From the NCBI RefSeq assembly GCF_001704415.2, contig NC_030811.1, forward strand, positions 73,674,069 to 73,738,068: a stretch of 64,000 nt of DNA. Direction: 5' to 3'. The stretch's first letter is position 1. Each line of letters opens with the position of its first letter. A program made the translations under genes and the position numbers. The notes beneath the pieces were generated by a model. It worked only from the letters and a program-made list of their open reading frames with translations. It did no database searches and was not told where the DNA came from. Shown here piece by piece: positions 1-48,763 of the stretch. The stretch is from Capra hircus (taxonomy: Eukaryota; Chordata; Mammalia; Artiodactyla; Bovidae).

Positions 1-505
1 AACATAATATTTTTCTTTATAGTGAGTGTCTTTTTCTGGTTTTGGTATGGGATGATGGCTTCTTAAAATGACTTTGGGACTGTTCCCTCCTTTTAAGAGT
101 TTGAGAAGGATCAGTGTAAGTTTCTCTTTGTATGCTTGATGGAATTCCCCAGTGAAGCCATCTGGTCTTGGACCTTTGTTTGCAGGGAGTATTTTTTATT
201 ATAGATTCTGTTTCATTTCTAGTGCTCTGTCTGTTCAAATTATCTGTTTCTTCCTGATTCAGTTTTGGTGGACTGTCTGCTCTTGAAACTCGTCCATTTC
301 TTCTAGATTGGCAAAGAAACTTTTTGGCGTGTAGTTGTTCACAGTATTCTCTTCTGGTTTTCTGTATTTCTGTGTTATTGGTTGTTATTTCTCCTCTTTC
401 ATTTCTTATTTTGTTCATTTGGAACGCCTGGCCAGAGATTCGTCGATTTTTGTTTACCTCTTCAGAGAAACTGCTCTTGCTAACCAACATTTTTATAACA
501 TAATG
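1..505 (-). mobile_element. L1 LINE fragment, ORF2 reverse-transcriptase region
   Basis: Read on the minus strand this encodes a broken L1 ORF2 segment with the recognisable GPRPDGFTGEFHQAYKEKL stretch (around 120-175). It is cut by the window start and is interrupted by stops and frame changes. It lies in the PUS7 intron upstream of the exon at 1914. Confidence 0.8.
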
Positions 506-601
506 AAATAGGAAATAACAGTGCATTGCACATTATAAGGGTTAAGTACTGTTCTGTACATTTTTTTAGATTTTTAATAAGGTGCATACACATATTAATA
601 T

Positions 602-717
602 ATTGGAGAAGGAAATGGCAACACAGTCCAGTATTCTTTCCTAGAGAATCCCATGGACAGAGGAGCCTAGCAGGCTACAGTCCATGGGGTCACAATAGTC
701 AGACATGACTTAGCAAC
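602..717 (+). mobile_element. Bov-tA SINE, 3' part
   Basis: It carries the diagnostic ruminant order: GAGAAGGAAATGGCAAC, CCAGTATTCTT, CCCATGGACAGAGGAGCC, GGCTACAGTCCATGGGGTC. The tRNA-Glu-like 5' part is missing, so this is a 5'-truncated copy. Confidence 0.85.
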
Positions 718-1061
718 TAACCCATCGCATATTAATATATATTGCTGGATCCTGAATCCAGGTATGAAATGTATTTCTCAGTGTAAGATACATTCAGAAA
801 TTGAAAAACAGTTGTATAACTAGTTACTTTACATTTTCTTGATGTAGATTTTTCTCTTTTAGTAACAAATATACTGGATTGTCATTATTAAGTTCCTCAG
901 TATAGGGCAGGGTTCATTAGACGCAGGAGTAGATTAGATTGCATTATTCAGGGAATAGAGTTTCTGATATCCCCATACATACAGCTCACCTGCTTTTCCA
1001 TCTGTGAGCCCTGAGGTGTTCATTGTTTAGCTGAGTCCCTGAAAGGGAGCGTCTGTGATGG

Positions 1062-1265
1062 GTGGCTGTGGAGTTGGATGGCCTGGAATTCACATCTGAC
1101 TCTGTTCCCCTCCAAATATATAATCTTAACTTCTCTCAGCCTCACTTTCCTCATCTCTAAATAAATGTGCTGGTGGCTTGATAGGGAACTGATGGGGACT
1201 GAATAAGACAATGATTGTAAAATGATTGGTAACAGTACCTGGCAGCTGGACAAACTCAGCAAATG
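1062..1265 (+). repeat. MIR SINE
   Basis: The MIR layout is visible though diverged: a GTGG...GGATGGCCTGGAATTC segment, the core CAGCCTCACTTTCCTCATCT at about 1138-1158, then GTAACAGTACCTGGCAG before the end. Confidence 0.7.
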
Positions 1266-1312
1266 GGTTCTTATGATTTGCAATTTGTAAAGGTCTAAAA
1301 GATTTCTGATAT

Positions 1313-1772
1313 TTAGGCACCTAAATATCCTTCAACAGATGAATGGGTAACTAAGATGTGGTGCATATATACGCTGGGATCCTACTTAGCAATAAAAATG
1401 AAATAATATGCAACATGGAGGGATCTACTAAGGGCAGTAAGACAGAGGAAGGTAAATACTATGTAATACCACTTATATGTAGAGTCTAAAATGTGATACA
1501 AATGAATTATTTGCAAAACAGAAACAGACTCACAGATATAGAGAACAAATTTAAGTTTACCATAGGAGAAAGGGGTGAGAGACTAATACATTAGGAATTT
1601 GGGATTAACTGATACAAACTAGTATATGTATAGTAAACAATAAGGACCTACCATATACCACAGGGAGCTATCTGTATTTAATATCTTGTAATTATATATG
1701 TATATTGAATCACTTTGCTCTACCCCTGAAACATTGTAAATCAACTATACTTCAGTAAAAAAAAAAAAGAGA
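1313..1772 (+). mobile_element. L1 LINE 3' end with poly(A)
   Basis: It starts in the end of ORF2 (TCCTTCAACAGATGAATGG) and runs through the artiodactyl L1 3' UTR (CACAGGGAGCTATCTGTA, ATTGTAAATCAACTATACTT) into an A-run at about 1759-1772. It is a 5'-truncated insertion. Confidence 0.85.
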
Positions 1773-1913
1773 AAAAGACTTCTGAAATTGTACCCTTGTA
1801 CTTTGGTTACTTTATGTCATTACTAAGCTAAGTAGTGTTTTTACTAATTCTTTTCCATTATTTCCTTTATTTAGTGTTTGTTAAATGAGGATCATTGTCT
1901 GTGTTTTTAATAG

Positions 1914-38943
<37,030 letters not shown>

Positions 38944-39910
38944 GGCCTGTGTCCCGTATTAGAAAATGCAGACTTGTGTTTGCTGGCTTCCTGTTCATTT
39001 TCCTCTGAGTGCAGGCCCCTGTGTGGATTTGGGATCTTTGTAGTAAAAGACTATTTGTATTTTTCCAAGTTTTTATTAGCTTAATTTGCAATATTTGTAC
39101 ATATATAGAAATCGTGAGGATCCTCACTCTAGTTCAGAGAATATAAATTGGTTAGAATATATTTCAGGTGCTTAAATCATAGCAAAATGTCAGCTTTTAT
39201 TGGCTTTATAATCATTTTAAAGAAATTTGGTTTAAGGTAGCAGTTTTACATTTTGCTACATTCTTGAAGGGCAGTAGGAATTTTTAATGCATCTCTGAAT
39301 GTATACATAACAGTGCATTTTAAGAGAAATGCAGTGGAACAAATACTGACTATGGATAATGATTAGTGACACCCCTCCCCTCAGAAAAACCCTATAAATC
39401 TAAATAACAGTGCTTATGCTCATATTAATGGTGGTAAAACATCCACAGGTTTATAAACACAAAAGTGATGGTTATCCATGAACCAGGTTCAGCTAAGTGT
39501 ATATAGACTTTCTGGTTGCAATAGCTTTTGCATTTATTATCATTGCCTTGCAGGAGCGTTGCATTAATAGGGCTTTTTTTCTTTATGTAAACATGTGCAG
39601 CTATTTTCAGTTAAGGTCCACTTTCTACTCCAGGTGCCTTTTATGTTGACTCTTTCCGCTGGACTGATATTTGCCCAAAAATAAACGATGGAGAAGAAGA
39701 CTTTTGCAGACTTAACAAGGGCTCCTCCTATCAGCAGCATTCCCTTTGTTACCCATAGCGGAGGTCTTTCCAGTTTTGGCCATGCATCAAACTGTGCTCT
39801 GGTACGAAAGCATAAATATGCCTTTCCAAGGGTGTGTGACATTATTATATCAATTTTTATTTTCTATCATTTCTAGAACCAAATATAATAAATCTTTTTA
39901 AAAACTCTGT
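38944..39910 (+). other. PUS7: PUS7 3' untranslated region (end uncertain)
   Basis: The sequence after the stop is AT-rich and free of recognisable transposons. AATAAA hexamers occur at 39680-39685, 39887-39892 and 39926-39931, with another at 40903-40908. I cannot tell which is used; the end given assumes the 39887 signal. RNA-seq or 3'-end data would settle it. Confidence 0.55.
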
Positions 39911-41709
39911 CCTACTAGTAATATTAATAAATGACATAAAAACCTAAAACTGAATGCAAATGAGAATCTTGGCCCTGCCGAAGGCAAAGAACCAGGTGAA
40001 CAAGGGCTCCTCAGAAAAGGTGCGTCATGACCGAGTGTGGGATAATGACAGCATGTGGAATTGTAGGACTGATAGACCCTGTGAAGCTGGAGGCAGGGTG
40101 ATTCTTAGGGTAGCGTCACTCACTTGCCTTCCAGCGTGCTTTCTCGATGGAAGAGACAGGGATGGAGAAAAGTTGCCCTGCCAGGAGCATCACACCAGGG
40201 GAGTGTGGATGTTGTTCATCCTCTGTCTGGCAGTGGAAACAAGGGGGAAAACTGTTTCTTTAACGCTGGTATTTTAATGATGTCCGTCACATTGTAGAGG
40301 TTAAAAAGGTTAGAACTCTCCTGGTAAATTAGCCTTTCAGCTGGCTAGTTTCTGAAGAATCTTTTGCCTCACAAGGACCAGAGTATTAAATGTATATTGG
40401 ACTGTTTGTTCTTTCCAGTGCTAGCAAGTTATTCATCAGACTGTTTAGTGAGAAAGTATTTATTATGGGAACCTCACCCTACAGATTGCAAGTACATTCA
40501 ATACTTCTGCATTTATAAACTTACAGTACTCCCCAGAAAAGAACTGAGGCTAAACTTATGGTTTCTTCAGTTTTTAAATACTTACGGCTCTTTGTGACAA
40601 GTTAAGTTTCCTGGCTGCATAAGCCGACGACCAGTTTGTATATGTCTCCTCTTAAACACCAGTGGGAAATAATGGCTCACGGCAGATTCTCAGAGCCATT
40701 TTGAGACTTGGGGACAATTAATCCTAGGGACTTGGTCGACTGGGAGAAGTCATTGCCTTAGCATTTTGTTCTTAACACTTGGAGGCAAGTGACAGGATTC
40801 CTGAGGCAGATTAATGAAGCCTGGTAGCAACTTCATCCTTAACATAAAAGTATCTTTGGAAAAAAAAATCTTTGTTTCCTAAATTTTTTACCTGAAAGTA
40901 ATAATAAAGGATGAGTATTTCTTATTATAATGTGAAAGCAGTCTATTTACTAATAGAAAAGTAAGCTCAGTAATCATAGTCTGACCAACTGTTTTGTTCA
41001 TGGTTTTATGTAGTAGGTAATAACTAGACAGCTATGATAGTAATAAAAAAATTTTTTTCCTGGTTAATTCTTGAATCAGCTGAAAAATTGGTAGCAGCTG
41101 CAATAGCCCATCCATACTTAAAACTCTACCAGTTGTTCCAGGCTGTACAAACCAGCACAAACTGGTATGTATTTGCCCTGAGATGCATTTTGTGGCCAGT
41201 TCTGCACTAAAAAATAAGGGTATGGGTGTGGGTACATAATACAAAACAGAATATATGTAAATGTTATACTAACTTTTTATCTGTGCTAATGTGTGTGCAC
41301 GTGGTAATTTGAGACATAAAAACATTCTATGAGCGTCATACTCCAGTTAGCATGGGTGAAAATATAATGGAAGAACCTCAAAGCCATGGATGGCCAGGTT
41401 CTGCCCTTCATAAATTGAAGAGCGTACTTGCAAAACAAAGGATAATTGAAAGGTTTTTCTTTATTCGGTGAAATCTGCTTTCCTATTTTATGGGGCTACA
41501 CTCCTGTAGGATAAAACTTCTGTTTTGAATGGCAAACTCCTTGGGAAATCAAGGAAAAAGTATGGACATTGTCTCCAGGGGAAAGAAAAGGGTAAAGCAT
41601 GTGTACACTCAGTGTATGCACACACACATATGTGCCAACTTTTCATACAGTTTTCTGCACTTCAGTGTAATATTCAGCTAAGACCCCCTACTCTGAATAA
41701 GTGCTTTCC
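39911..41709. other. Sequence downstream of PUS7, no recognised gene
   Basis: About 1.8 kb without repeats that I recognise. A further AATAAA lies at 40903-40908, so part of this could be an extended 3' UTR. The ORFs here have no family signature. Confidence 0.45.
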
Positions 41710-41850
41710 CGACCTTAATGTGCATAGGAATCACCTGGTCTTGTTACAGTGCACAGTATTTCAGCAAGTCCAGGTAGACTCGTGTTTCTAACAAAGTTCC
41801 AGAGGTGCTTACGCTACTGGTCTGCACACCACATTTGGGGAAGCAAGGCT
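41710..41850 (+). mobile_element. MER5A (hAT-Charlie) element
   Basis: It shows TTAATGTGCATAGGAATCAC, CTGGTCTTGTTACAGTGCAC, GTGTTTCTAACAAAGTTCC and GGTCTGCACACCACATTTGG in MER5A order. Confidence 0.75.
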
Positions 41851-41857
41851 GTAGACC

Positions 41858-42008
41858 TGTAGTGTGCCGGGCAGTACGGCAGTCACTTGCCACGTGAGGT
41901 TAATTTAAATTTAACTAAAACTTAAAATTGAGTTTCCTAGTCACACTAGGCACAGTTCAACAGCCCCATAGCCATATGTGTGGCTAGTAAGATAGCACTG
42001 CTCTGGAT
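41858..42008 (+). mobile_element. hAT-Charlie-like non-autonomous element
   Basis: It has GGCAGTCACTTGCCACGTG near the left and GCCATATGTGTGGCTAG near the right, with an AATTTAAATTTAACTAAAAC core. This is typical of the small hAT elements sharing the 'ATGTGGCTAGT' end. I do not assign a subfamily. Confidence 0.55.
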
Positions 42009-42450
42009 AACAAATCTGCCACCCAAGATACACGGGAGGTACGACACCCAGTGATGCTAATGATGAAAGGCAAATGCTCAGCTAAATACATTCCACAGGT
42101 GCAAGTGGGGTTACAGTGCTGTTAGATCCAAGGCTTACACTGATGGCTTAACCAGAAAAAAAGTCTTAACTGCTGTCATTAAAAACTTTCCTTCCTGGCT
42201 GGCACACACTATAGCTTCTTATGAAAGCAGTAGCTACAGAAAGCAAGAAGGGTTGAAGGGTGCATATGATTCTGTTGTCTTGAGGAGTACTGTGATGACT
42301 GTGTTACAGCTTTTTCACCCATACTGAAGACTCCTGCCAAGTGACCAGTGTATAAAAGAGGTGGCAACAGAGAGCTGTAATGGGAGAAGTTATTCAGAGC
42401 CCTGTTCTCAGATACATACCATCCCATAAAAGCTCTAAATGTTTTTCTAG

Positions 42451-42640
42451 AACAACTCTATCCAATAGAAATACCATGTGAGCTGCATATGTAATTTAGA
42501 ATGTTCTAATAATCACATTGATTCTGTTTCAAAATACCATATACATTTTATACTTAACACATCTCAGTTTGGATTAGCCACATTTCAGTATTCAATAGCC
42601 GCTTGTGGCCAATGGCTACCATATTACACAATAAGGTTTT
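42451..42640 (+). mobile_element. MER3-like hAT element
   Basis: It has ACTCTATCCAATAGAAATAC and GTGAGCTGCATATGTAATTT at the left, and CATCTCAGTTTGGATTAGCC, GCTTGTGGCCAATGGCTACC at the right. The centre is shortened. Confidence 0.7.
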
Positions 42641-43084
42641 GAAAGGTCACTTCTTTATTGCATGTCATTGGTATAGTGGTAAATTTGTCTTGAGTACTAA
42701 GGTTTAACTTGTAAAACTGGGAATATGTAAGTTTGGAGTAAGACTGGTTAAATGTGATTTTGAAATGCTTAATAGATGATTACATTTTATGGTAATTGAG
42801 AGTAAATATTTTTGCTATGGGAGCACATAACAAGCATGACTGTTAATAGATGCTAAATATTTCAGGATGCTTGAAATTTTCCTTAAGCAGTTCCGATGAC
42901 ACTGTAATTTTCTCTCTGAATAATGCAGAGCTAATCCCTAGTGCGACTTCTTTTAGATTTTAGATTCCAAATATATGGAATGTGAATTAAGCTTTCAGGG
43001 ATGAGAGTGAGGATTTTGTGACTGGTTAGCATATAAGCTTGGGAACTCAGGTTTTTTATACAGACAGGGTAAGGTGATTGAAGC
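42641..43084. other. Intergenic sequence, no recognised element
   Basis: AT-rich sequence with no feature that I recognise. Confidence 0.4.
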
Positions 43085-45835
43085 AGGGCTGAAGTTTTTG
43101 CTTTGTTTTTGCTAATAGCTTTTGTTGGGATATATTTCATATATTGTACAGTTCACTCATTTAAAGTATATAATTCAGGTTTTTAGTATATTCACAGTTG
43201 TGCAGCCATCCCCACAATCAATTTTATAATACTTCTATCACCCCAAAAAAGAAACCCTGTACCCATCAGCAGTCACTTTCCATGCCCAGCCCATGGCAAC
43301 CACTATCCTGGCAAGAACTACTTTCAGTCTCTATAGATTTGTCTGTTCTCGTCATTTGTATAAATGAAATTATGCAATATGTGATCTTTTGTGACTGATG
43401 GCTTTCATTTACCTTATGTATTGAAGTTTCATCCATGATGTAGTAAATATCAGCCCTTCATTCCATTTTGTTATTGTTGTTCAGTCACTAAGTCGTGTCT
43501 GACTTTTTGTGCCCCAGGGACAGTGGCACACCAGGCTTCCCTGTCCTTCCCCATCTCCCAGAGTTTGCGCTAACTCATGTCCGTTGAGTCGATGATACCC
43601 TTCTTTGGGACTGGAATGAAAGCTGACTTTTTCCAGTTCTGTGGCTGCTTCTGAGTTTTCCAACATTGCTGGCATATTGCGTGCAGCACTACAGTATCGT
43701 CTTCTAGCATTTTAAATAGCTCACCTGGAATTCCATCACTCCCACTAGCTTTGTTCATAGTAATATTTCTAAGGCCCACTTGACTTCACACTCTAGGATG
43801 TCTGGCTCTAAGTGAGTGACCATACCATCATGGTTATCTGGGTCATTAAGACCTTTTTTGTGTAGTTCTTCCTGTGTATTCTTTCCACCTCTTAATATCT
43901 TATGCTTCTGTTCAGTCCTTGCCATTTCTGTCCTTTACTATTTCTTTGCATGAAATGTTCTCTTGGTACCTCCAGTTTTCTTGAAGAGATCTCTATTCTT
44001 TCCCTTTCTATTGTTTGCCTCTATTTGCATTGTTCACTTAAGGCTTTCTTATCTCTCCTTGCTATTCTCTGGAACTCTGCATTCAATTGGGTATATCTTT
44101 GCCTTTTACTTTTCTTTTCACAGCTATTTATAAGGCTTCCTCAGACAACATTTTGCCTTGTTGAACTTTTTTTTTCTTTTGGAATGGTTTTGGTTGCTTC
44201 CACCTATACATTGTTGCAAACTTCCATCCATAGTTCTTCAGGCAATCTGTCTACCAGATCTAATCCCTTGAACCTATTCGTCACTTCAACTGTATAATCA
44301 TAAGGGATTTGATTTAGGTCGTAACTGAATGGCCTAATGGTTTTCCCTACTTTCTTCAATTTAAGCCTGATTTTTGCCATAAGGTGCTCATGATCTGAGT
44401 CACAGTCAGCTCCAGGTCTTATTTTTGCTGACTGTATAGCATTTCTCAATCTTCAGCTGCAAAGAATATAATCAATCTGATTTTGGCATTGACCATGCCC
44501 TTGTATAGAGTCTTCTCTTGTGTTGTTGGAAGAGGGTGTTTGCTATGACCAGTGCATTCTTGGCAAAACTGTTAGCCTTTGCCCTGCTTCATTTTGTACT
44601 CCCAAGGCCAAATTTGCCTGTTACTCCAGGTATCTCTTCCTACTTTTGCATTCCAGTCCCCTTTGATGAAAAGGACATCTTTTGGTGTTAGGTCTAGAAG
44701 GTCTGTAGGTCTTCACAGAACCTTTCAACTTCAACTTCTTCTACATCAGTAGTTGGGAAATAGATTTGTATTATTGTAATGGTAAATGGTTTGCCTTGAA
44801 AATAACTGAGATATTTCTGTTATTTTTGAGATTGCACCCAAGTACTGCATTTGGACTCTTGTTGACTATGAGGACTACTCCATTTCTTCTAAGGGCTTCT
44901 TGCCCACAGTAGTAGATATAATGGTCATCTGAATTAAATTTGCCCATTCCCATTCATTTTAGTTCACTGATTCCTAAAATGTCGATATTCACTCTTGCCA
45001 TTTCCTGTTTGACCATGTCCAGTTTACTTTGATTCATGGACCCAATATTCCAGGTTCCTGTGCAGTATTGCTGTTTACAGCATCAGACTTGACTTTAACC
45101 ATCAGACCCATCCACAGCTGAGCGTCACTTGTGCTTTGGTTCAGCCTCTTCATACTTTCTGGAACTATTTCTCGGCACTCCCCCAGTAGCATATTGGACA
45201 CCTACCAACCTGTGAAGCTCATTTTCGGTTGTGATATCTTTCTGTCTTTTCATACTGTTCATCGGGTTCTTGAGGCAGGAATCCTGAAGTGGTTTGGCAT
45301 TCCCTTCTCCAGTGGACCATGTTTTGTCAAAAGTCTCTACCATGACCCGTCCGTCTTGGTTGGCCCTACATGGCATGACTCATAGCTTCATTGAGTTATG
45401 CAGGCCCCTTCACCAAGACAAGGCTGGGGTCCATCATTGCTTTCTGTTGCCACATAATATTTCATGTGTGAATGCGCCACATTTTGTTTATCCATTCATC
45501 AGTTGATGGATTTCTGGGTTGTGTCCATCTTTTAGCTGACATGAATAATGCTGCTATAAACAGTTTTGTTCAAGTTTCTTTTATGATGTATGTTATTATT
45601 TCTTTCAAATATATAGCTAGGAGTTGAATCGCCAGGTCATGTAGGAGCTCTGTGTTTAATCTTTTGATAAATTGCCATACTGTTTTCTAAAAATCATTTT
45701 ACATTCTCACCAGCAGTGTAAGAAGACTCCAGTTCTCCACATCTTCAGCAACACTTTTATCTGATTATGGTCACCCTAGTGGTTGTGAAGTTGTATCTCT
45801 TTGTGGTTTTGATTTGCATATCCCTAATGGCTAGT
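43085..45835 (-). mobile_element. Old L1 3' part split by a BovB
   Basis: The left piece (about 43085-43462: GTACAGTTCACTCATTTAAA, CATGGCAACCACTATCC, TTTCATCCATGATGTAG) and the right piece (about 45440-45835: CCACATTTTGTTTATCC, ATGAATAATGCTGCTATAAA, CCAGCAGTGTAAGAAGACTC, GATTTGCATATCCCTAATGG) are consecutive antisense L1 sequence. The element between them inserted later. Confidence 0.82.
43463..45439 (-). mobile_element. BovB LINE with a ~1.2-kb internal deletion
   Basis: The first about 135 bp are the BovB 3' tail (GTCACTAAGTCGTGTCTGAC to GAGTCGATGATACC). At about 43600 the sequence jumps to the front half of RT (TTCTTTGGGACTGGAATGAA; NITMNKASGSDGIPGELF on the minus strand) and continues into the endonuclease and the element's 5' region near 45430. 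The middle of RT, including YADD, is missing. Confidence 0.88.
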
Positions 45836-45836
45836 T

Positions 45837-46036
45837 GGGCTTCCCAGGTAATGCAGTGGAAAAGAATCCACCTGCCATTGCAGGAGATGCAAGTGACCTG
45901 GGTTCAATCCCTGGGTTGGGAAGATCCCCTGGAGAAGGGAAAGGCTATCCACTCCAGTTCTTGCCTGGAGAATTCCATGGACAGTGGAGCCTGGCAGGCT
46001 ACAGTCCAAGGGGTTTCAGAGAGTTGAACACAAATA
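45837..46036 (+). mobile_element. Bov-tA SINE
   Basis: It runs GGGCTTCCCAGGTAATGCAG, GGGTTCAATCCCTGGGTTGG, ATTCCATGGACAGTGGAGCC, GGCTACAGTCC and a decayed 3' end. Confidence 0.92.
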
Positions 46037-46425
46037 GTTTTCAACATAGAAGATCTGATTTTAACCAAGACAAAATGTTCCACTCTCAAAAACCTTGGTC
46101 TAGAGGACACAGTTACTTCATTTGACAAGGAAGCCATCATCCACTGACTTAACCCTTTGGAAAGATGATATTGCCTTAGTTGATTCTAATACTCTGTCTA
46201 ATAATGTGGAGCTAAAGCCTGTCTTGTTTCTTTTCCTGGGCCATCTTGGCTTTTTAGGGCCAGGCCCTTGTGCTTTAGTTAGGAAGAAGTCATGATGAGT
46301 CCAAAAAGTGAAAACTCAAACTTAGACATTGCTTACTTTAAATATAGCATAACTTATTGATACCTCTAATTCTATAAAGAAAATGTGTGCATTATTCATA
46401 CCCCAAATATTTATTGCATTCGCAG
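46037..46425. other. Intergenic sequence, no recognised element
   Basis: No gene or repeat recognised between the Bov-tA and the Tigger1 terminus. Confidence 0.4.
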
Positions 46426-47701
46426 TACAGGCGTGCCTCATTTTACTGTATTTCACAGATAACTGTTTTTTACAAATTGAAGGTTTGTAGCAGCCCTATG
46501 TGGATCAAGTCTATTGGCGTCATTTTTCCTACAGCAGATACTCATTTCATAGCTCTGTCACATTTCGGTAATTCTTACAATACTTCAATTTTTTTTCATT
46601 ATTTGTTATGGTGATCTGTGACCTTGATGTTACTCTTGTAATTTTGGGGGGATGCCATAGACTGCAACCATGTAATATACATTATAATATATAATATAAC
46701 ATGCTTATATATACATGTTATATGTGTTCTGACTGCTCCACTTGCCAGCTGCTCCCCCGTCTCCCTCCCTCTCCTCAGCCTCCCTATTCCCTGAGACACA
46801 ACTATTGAAATTAACACAACTATTGAAATTAGGCCAGTTAATAACCCTACCTTGGCTTCTAAGTGTTCAAGTGAAGGGAAGAGTCATATGTCTCACTTTA
46901 AGTCAAAAGCTAGAATCAATTAAACAGCAAGGAAAATATGTTGAAAGTCGAAAGCTAGGCCTCTTGTGCCAAACAGCTAGCCAAGTTGTAAATGCAAAGA
47001 TATTTGAAGGAAATTAAAAGTGCTACTTCAGTGAACATGTGAATGATAAGAAAGGGAAACAACTTTATTGCTGATAGATAAAAGTTTTAGAGATGTGGAT
47101 CGAAGATCAAGCCAGCTACAACATTGCCCTAAGCCAAGTCTAATCCAGACCAAGGTGCTAACTCTCTCTTTGAAGACTCTGAGAGGTGAGGAAGCTTCAG
47201 AAGAAAACTTTGAACCTAGCAGAGGTTGGTTCATGAAGTTTAAGGAACAATGCCATCTCCATAGCATAGAATTTCAAGGTGAAGCAACAAATCTTAATGT
47301 AGAAGTTCCAGCAATTTTCCAGATCACACTCAGGTAATTAATGAAGGTGGCCACATTATGCAACAGATTTTCAGTATAGACAAAAACAGCCTTTTGTTGG
47401 AAGAAGATGCCATCTAGAACTGTCAGCTATGAGAGAGGCGAAGTCATCGCCTCATTTCAAAAGACAGGATGGAGACTCTTGTTAGGGGCTAATGCAGCTG
47501 GTGTCCTTCAGGTGAAGCCGGTTCTTTTACCATTCCAAAAGCTCTGAAGGCTCTTAAAAACTATGCCCAGTCTACTCTGCCTGTGCTGTATAAGCGGAAC
47601 AACAAAGCCTGGATGGTAACACATCTGTTTACAGCATGGTTGACTGAATATGTTAAGCACACTGTGGAGACTTAACTGCTCAGAAAAAAAAAAGATTCCT
47701 T

Positions 47702-47943
47702 TCCATAGTTAGGAAGCTTGGGATAGACATGTACACATGACTGTATTTAAAATGGATAACCAATAAGGACTTAGCTGTATAGCACAGGGAACTCAGTTCA
47801 GTTTTATGTGGCAGCCTGGATAGGAGTGGAGTTTAGGGGAGAATGCTACATGTATCATTATGTATGGCAGAGTCCCCTTGTTCACCCGAAGCTCTCACAT
47901 TGTTGATAGCTTATACCCCAATACAAATTTTTTTTTTTAGATT
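47702..47943 (+). mobile_element. L1 (bovine-type) 3' end inserted in Tigger1
   Basis: GATAGACATGTACACATGAC, AAAATGGATAACCAATAAGG, GTATAGCACAGGGAACTC, GTTTAGGGGAGAATGCTAC and TATACCCCAATACAAA follow the bovine L1 3' UTR. AGATTC occurs on both sides (near 47692 and 47939), a likely short target duplication. The Tigger1 sequence resumes directly after it. Confidence 0.82.
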
Positions 47944-48570
47944 CAAAATATTACTACTTATTTACAAAACACCTGGTTATCCAAGAGCTCTGATGTAGAT
48001 GTGCAGTGAATTTAAAAGTTGTTTTCATGCTTGCTAACAGAACATCCATTCTATGTTCAGGGAATAATTTCAACTTTTAAGTCTTATTATTGAAGAAATA
48101 CATTTTGTAAGGCCCTAACCAATATAGGTTGTGATTCCTCTGATGGATCTGGCCAAAATAAATTGAAAGCCTTCTGGAAAGGATTCACCATTCTCAGTGC
48201 CATTGAGAACATTCTCGATTGATGGGGAGAACCAAAATATCAGCATTCACAGGAATTTGGAAGAAATTGATTCCAACACTCGGGGATAATTTTAGGAGGG
48301 CTCAAGACTTTGATGGAGAAGTGATTGCAAACATGGTAGAAGTAACAGGAGAGCTAGAATTAGAAGTGGAGGTGGAAGATGTGGCTGAATTGCTGCAATC
48401 ATGATGGAACTTCTCACAGTTGAGTTGCTTCTTATGGATGAAAAAAGTGATTTCTTGAGATTGGAGTCTATTCCTAGAAAGGAGTAGACTGAGAAGATCG
48501 TTGAAGATTATTGAGAGGATTGTTAAAATAATAAAGGATTTAGAACATTATATAAACTTAGACAATTAAA

Positions 48571-48763
48571 CTGGTGGCTCAGACGGTAAAGAATCTGCCT
48601 ACAATATGGGAGACTTGTGTTTGATTCCTGGGTTGGGAAAATCCCCTGGAGAAGGAAATGGCAACCTGCTCCAGTATTATTGCCTGGAAAATTCCATGGA
48701 CAGAGGAGTCCACTGGGCTACAGTTTGTGGCATCGCAGAATCACGCACATGACTGAACGACCA
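48571..48763 (+). mobile_element. Bov-tA SINE inserted in Tigger1
   Basis: It runs CTGGTGGCTCAGACGGTAAA, TTGATTCCTGGGTTGGG, GGAGAAGGAAATGGCAACC, GGCTACAGTTTGTGGC and GACTGAACGACC. Tigger1 3' sequence (GTTTTGAGAGGAATGACTCC) resumes after it. Confidence 0.9.

Noticed and set aside
39680..39685. First AATAAA after the stop as the certain polyadenylation site
   Set aside because: Other hexamers follow at 39887, 39926 and 40903, and no clear downstream GU-rich element singles out one of them.
44204..44449. Short endonuclease-like ORF as a DNA repair (APE) gene
   Set aside because: It is the endonuclease part of the deleted BovB at 43463-45439.
48219..48404. Acidic 61-codon ORF as a small host protein
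   Set aside because: It is the C-terminal part of the decayed Tigger1 transposase, in order with the rest of the element.
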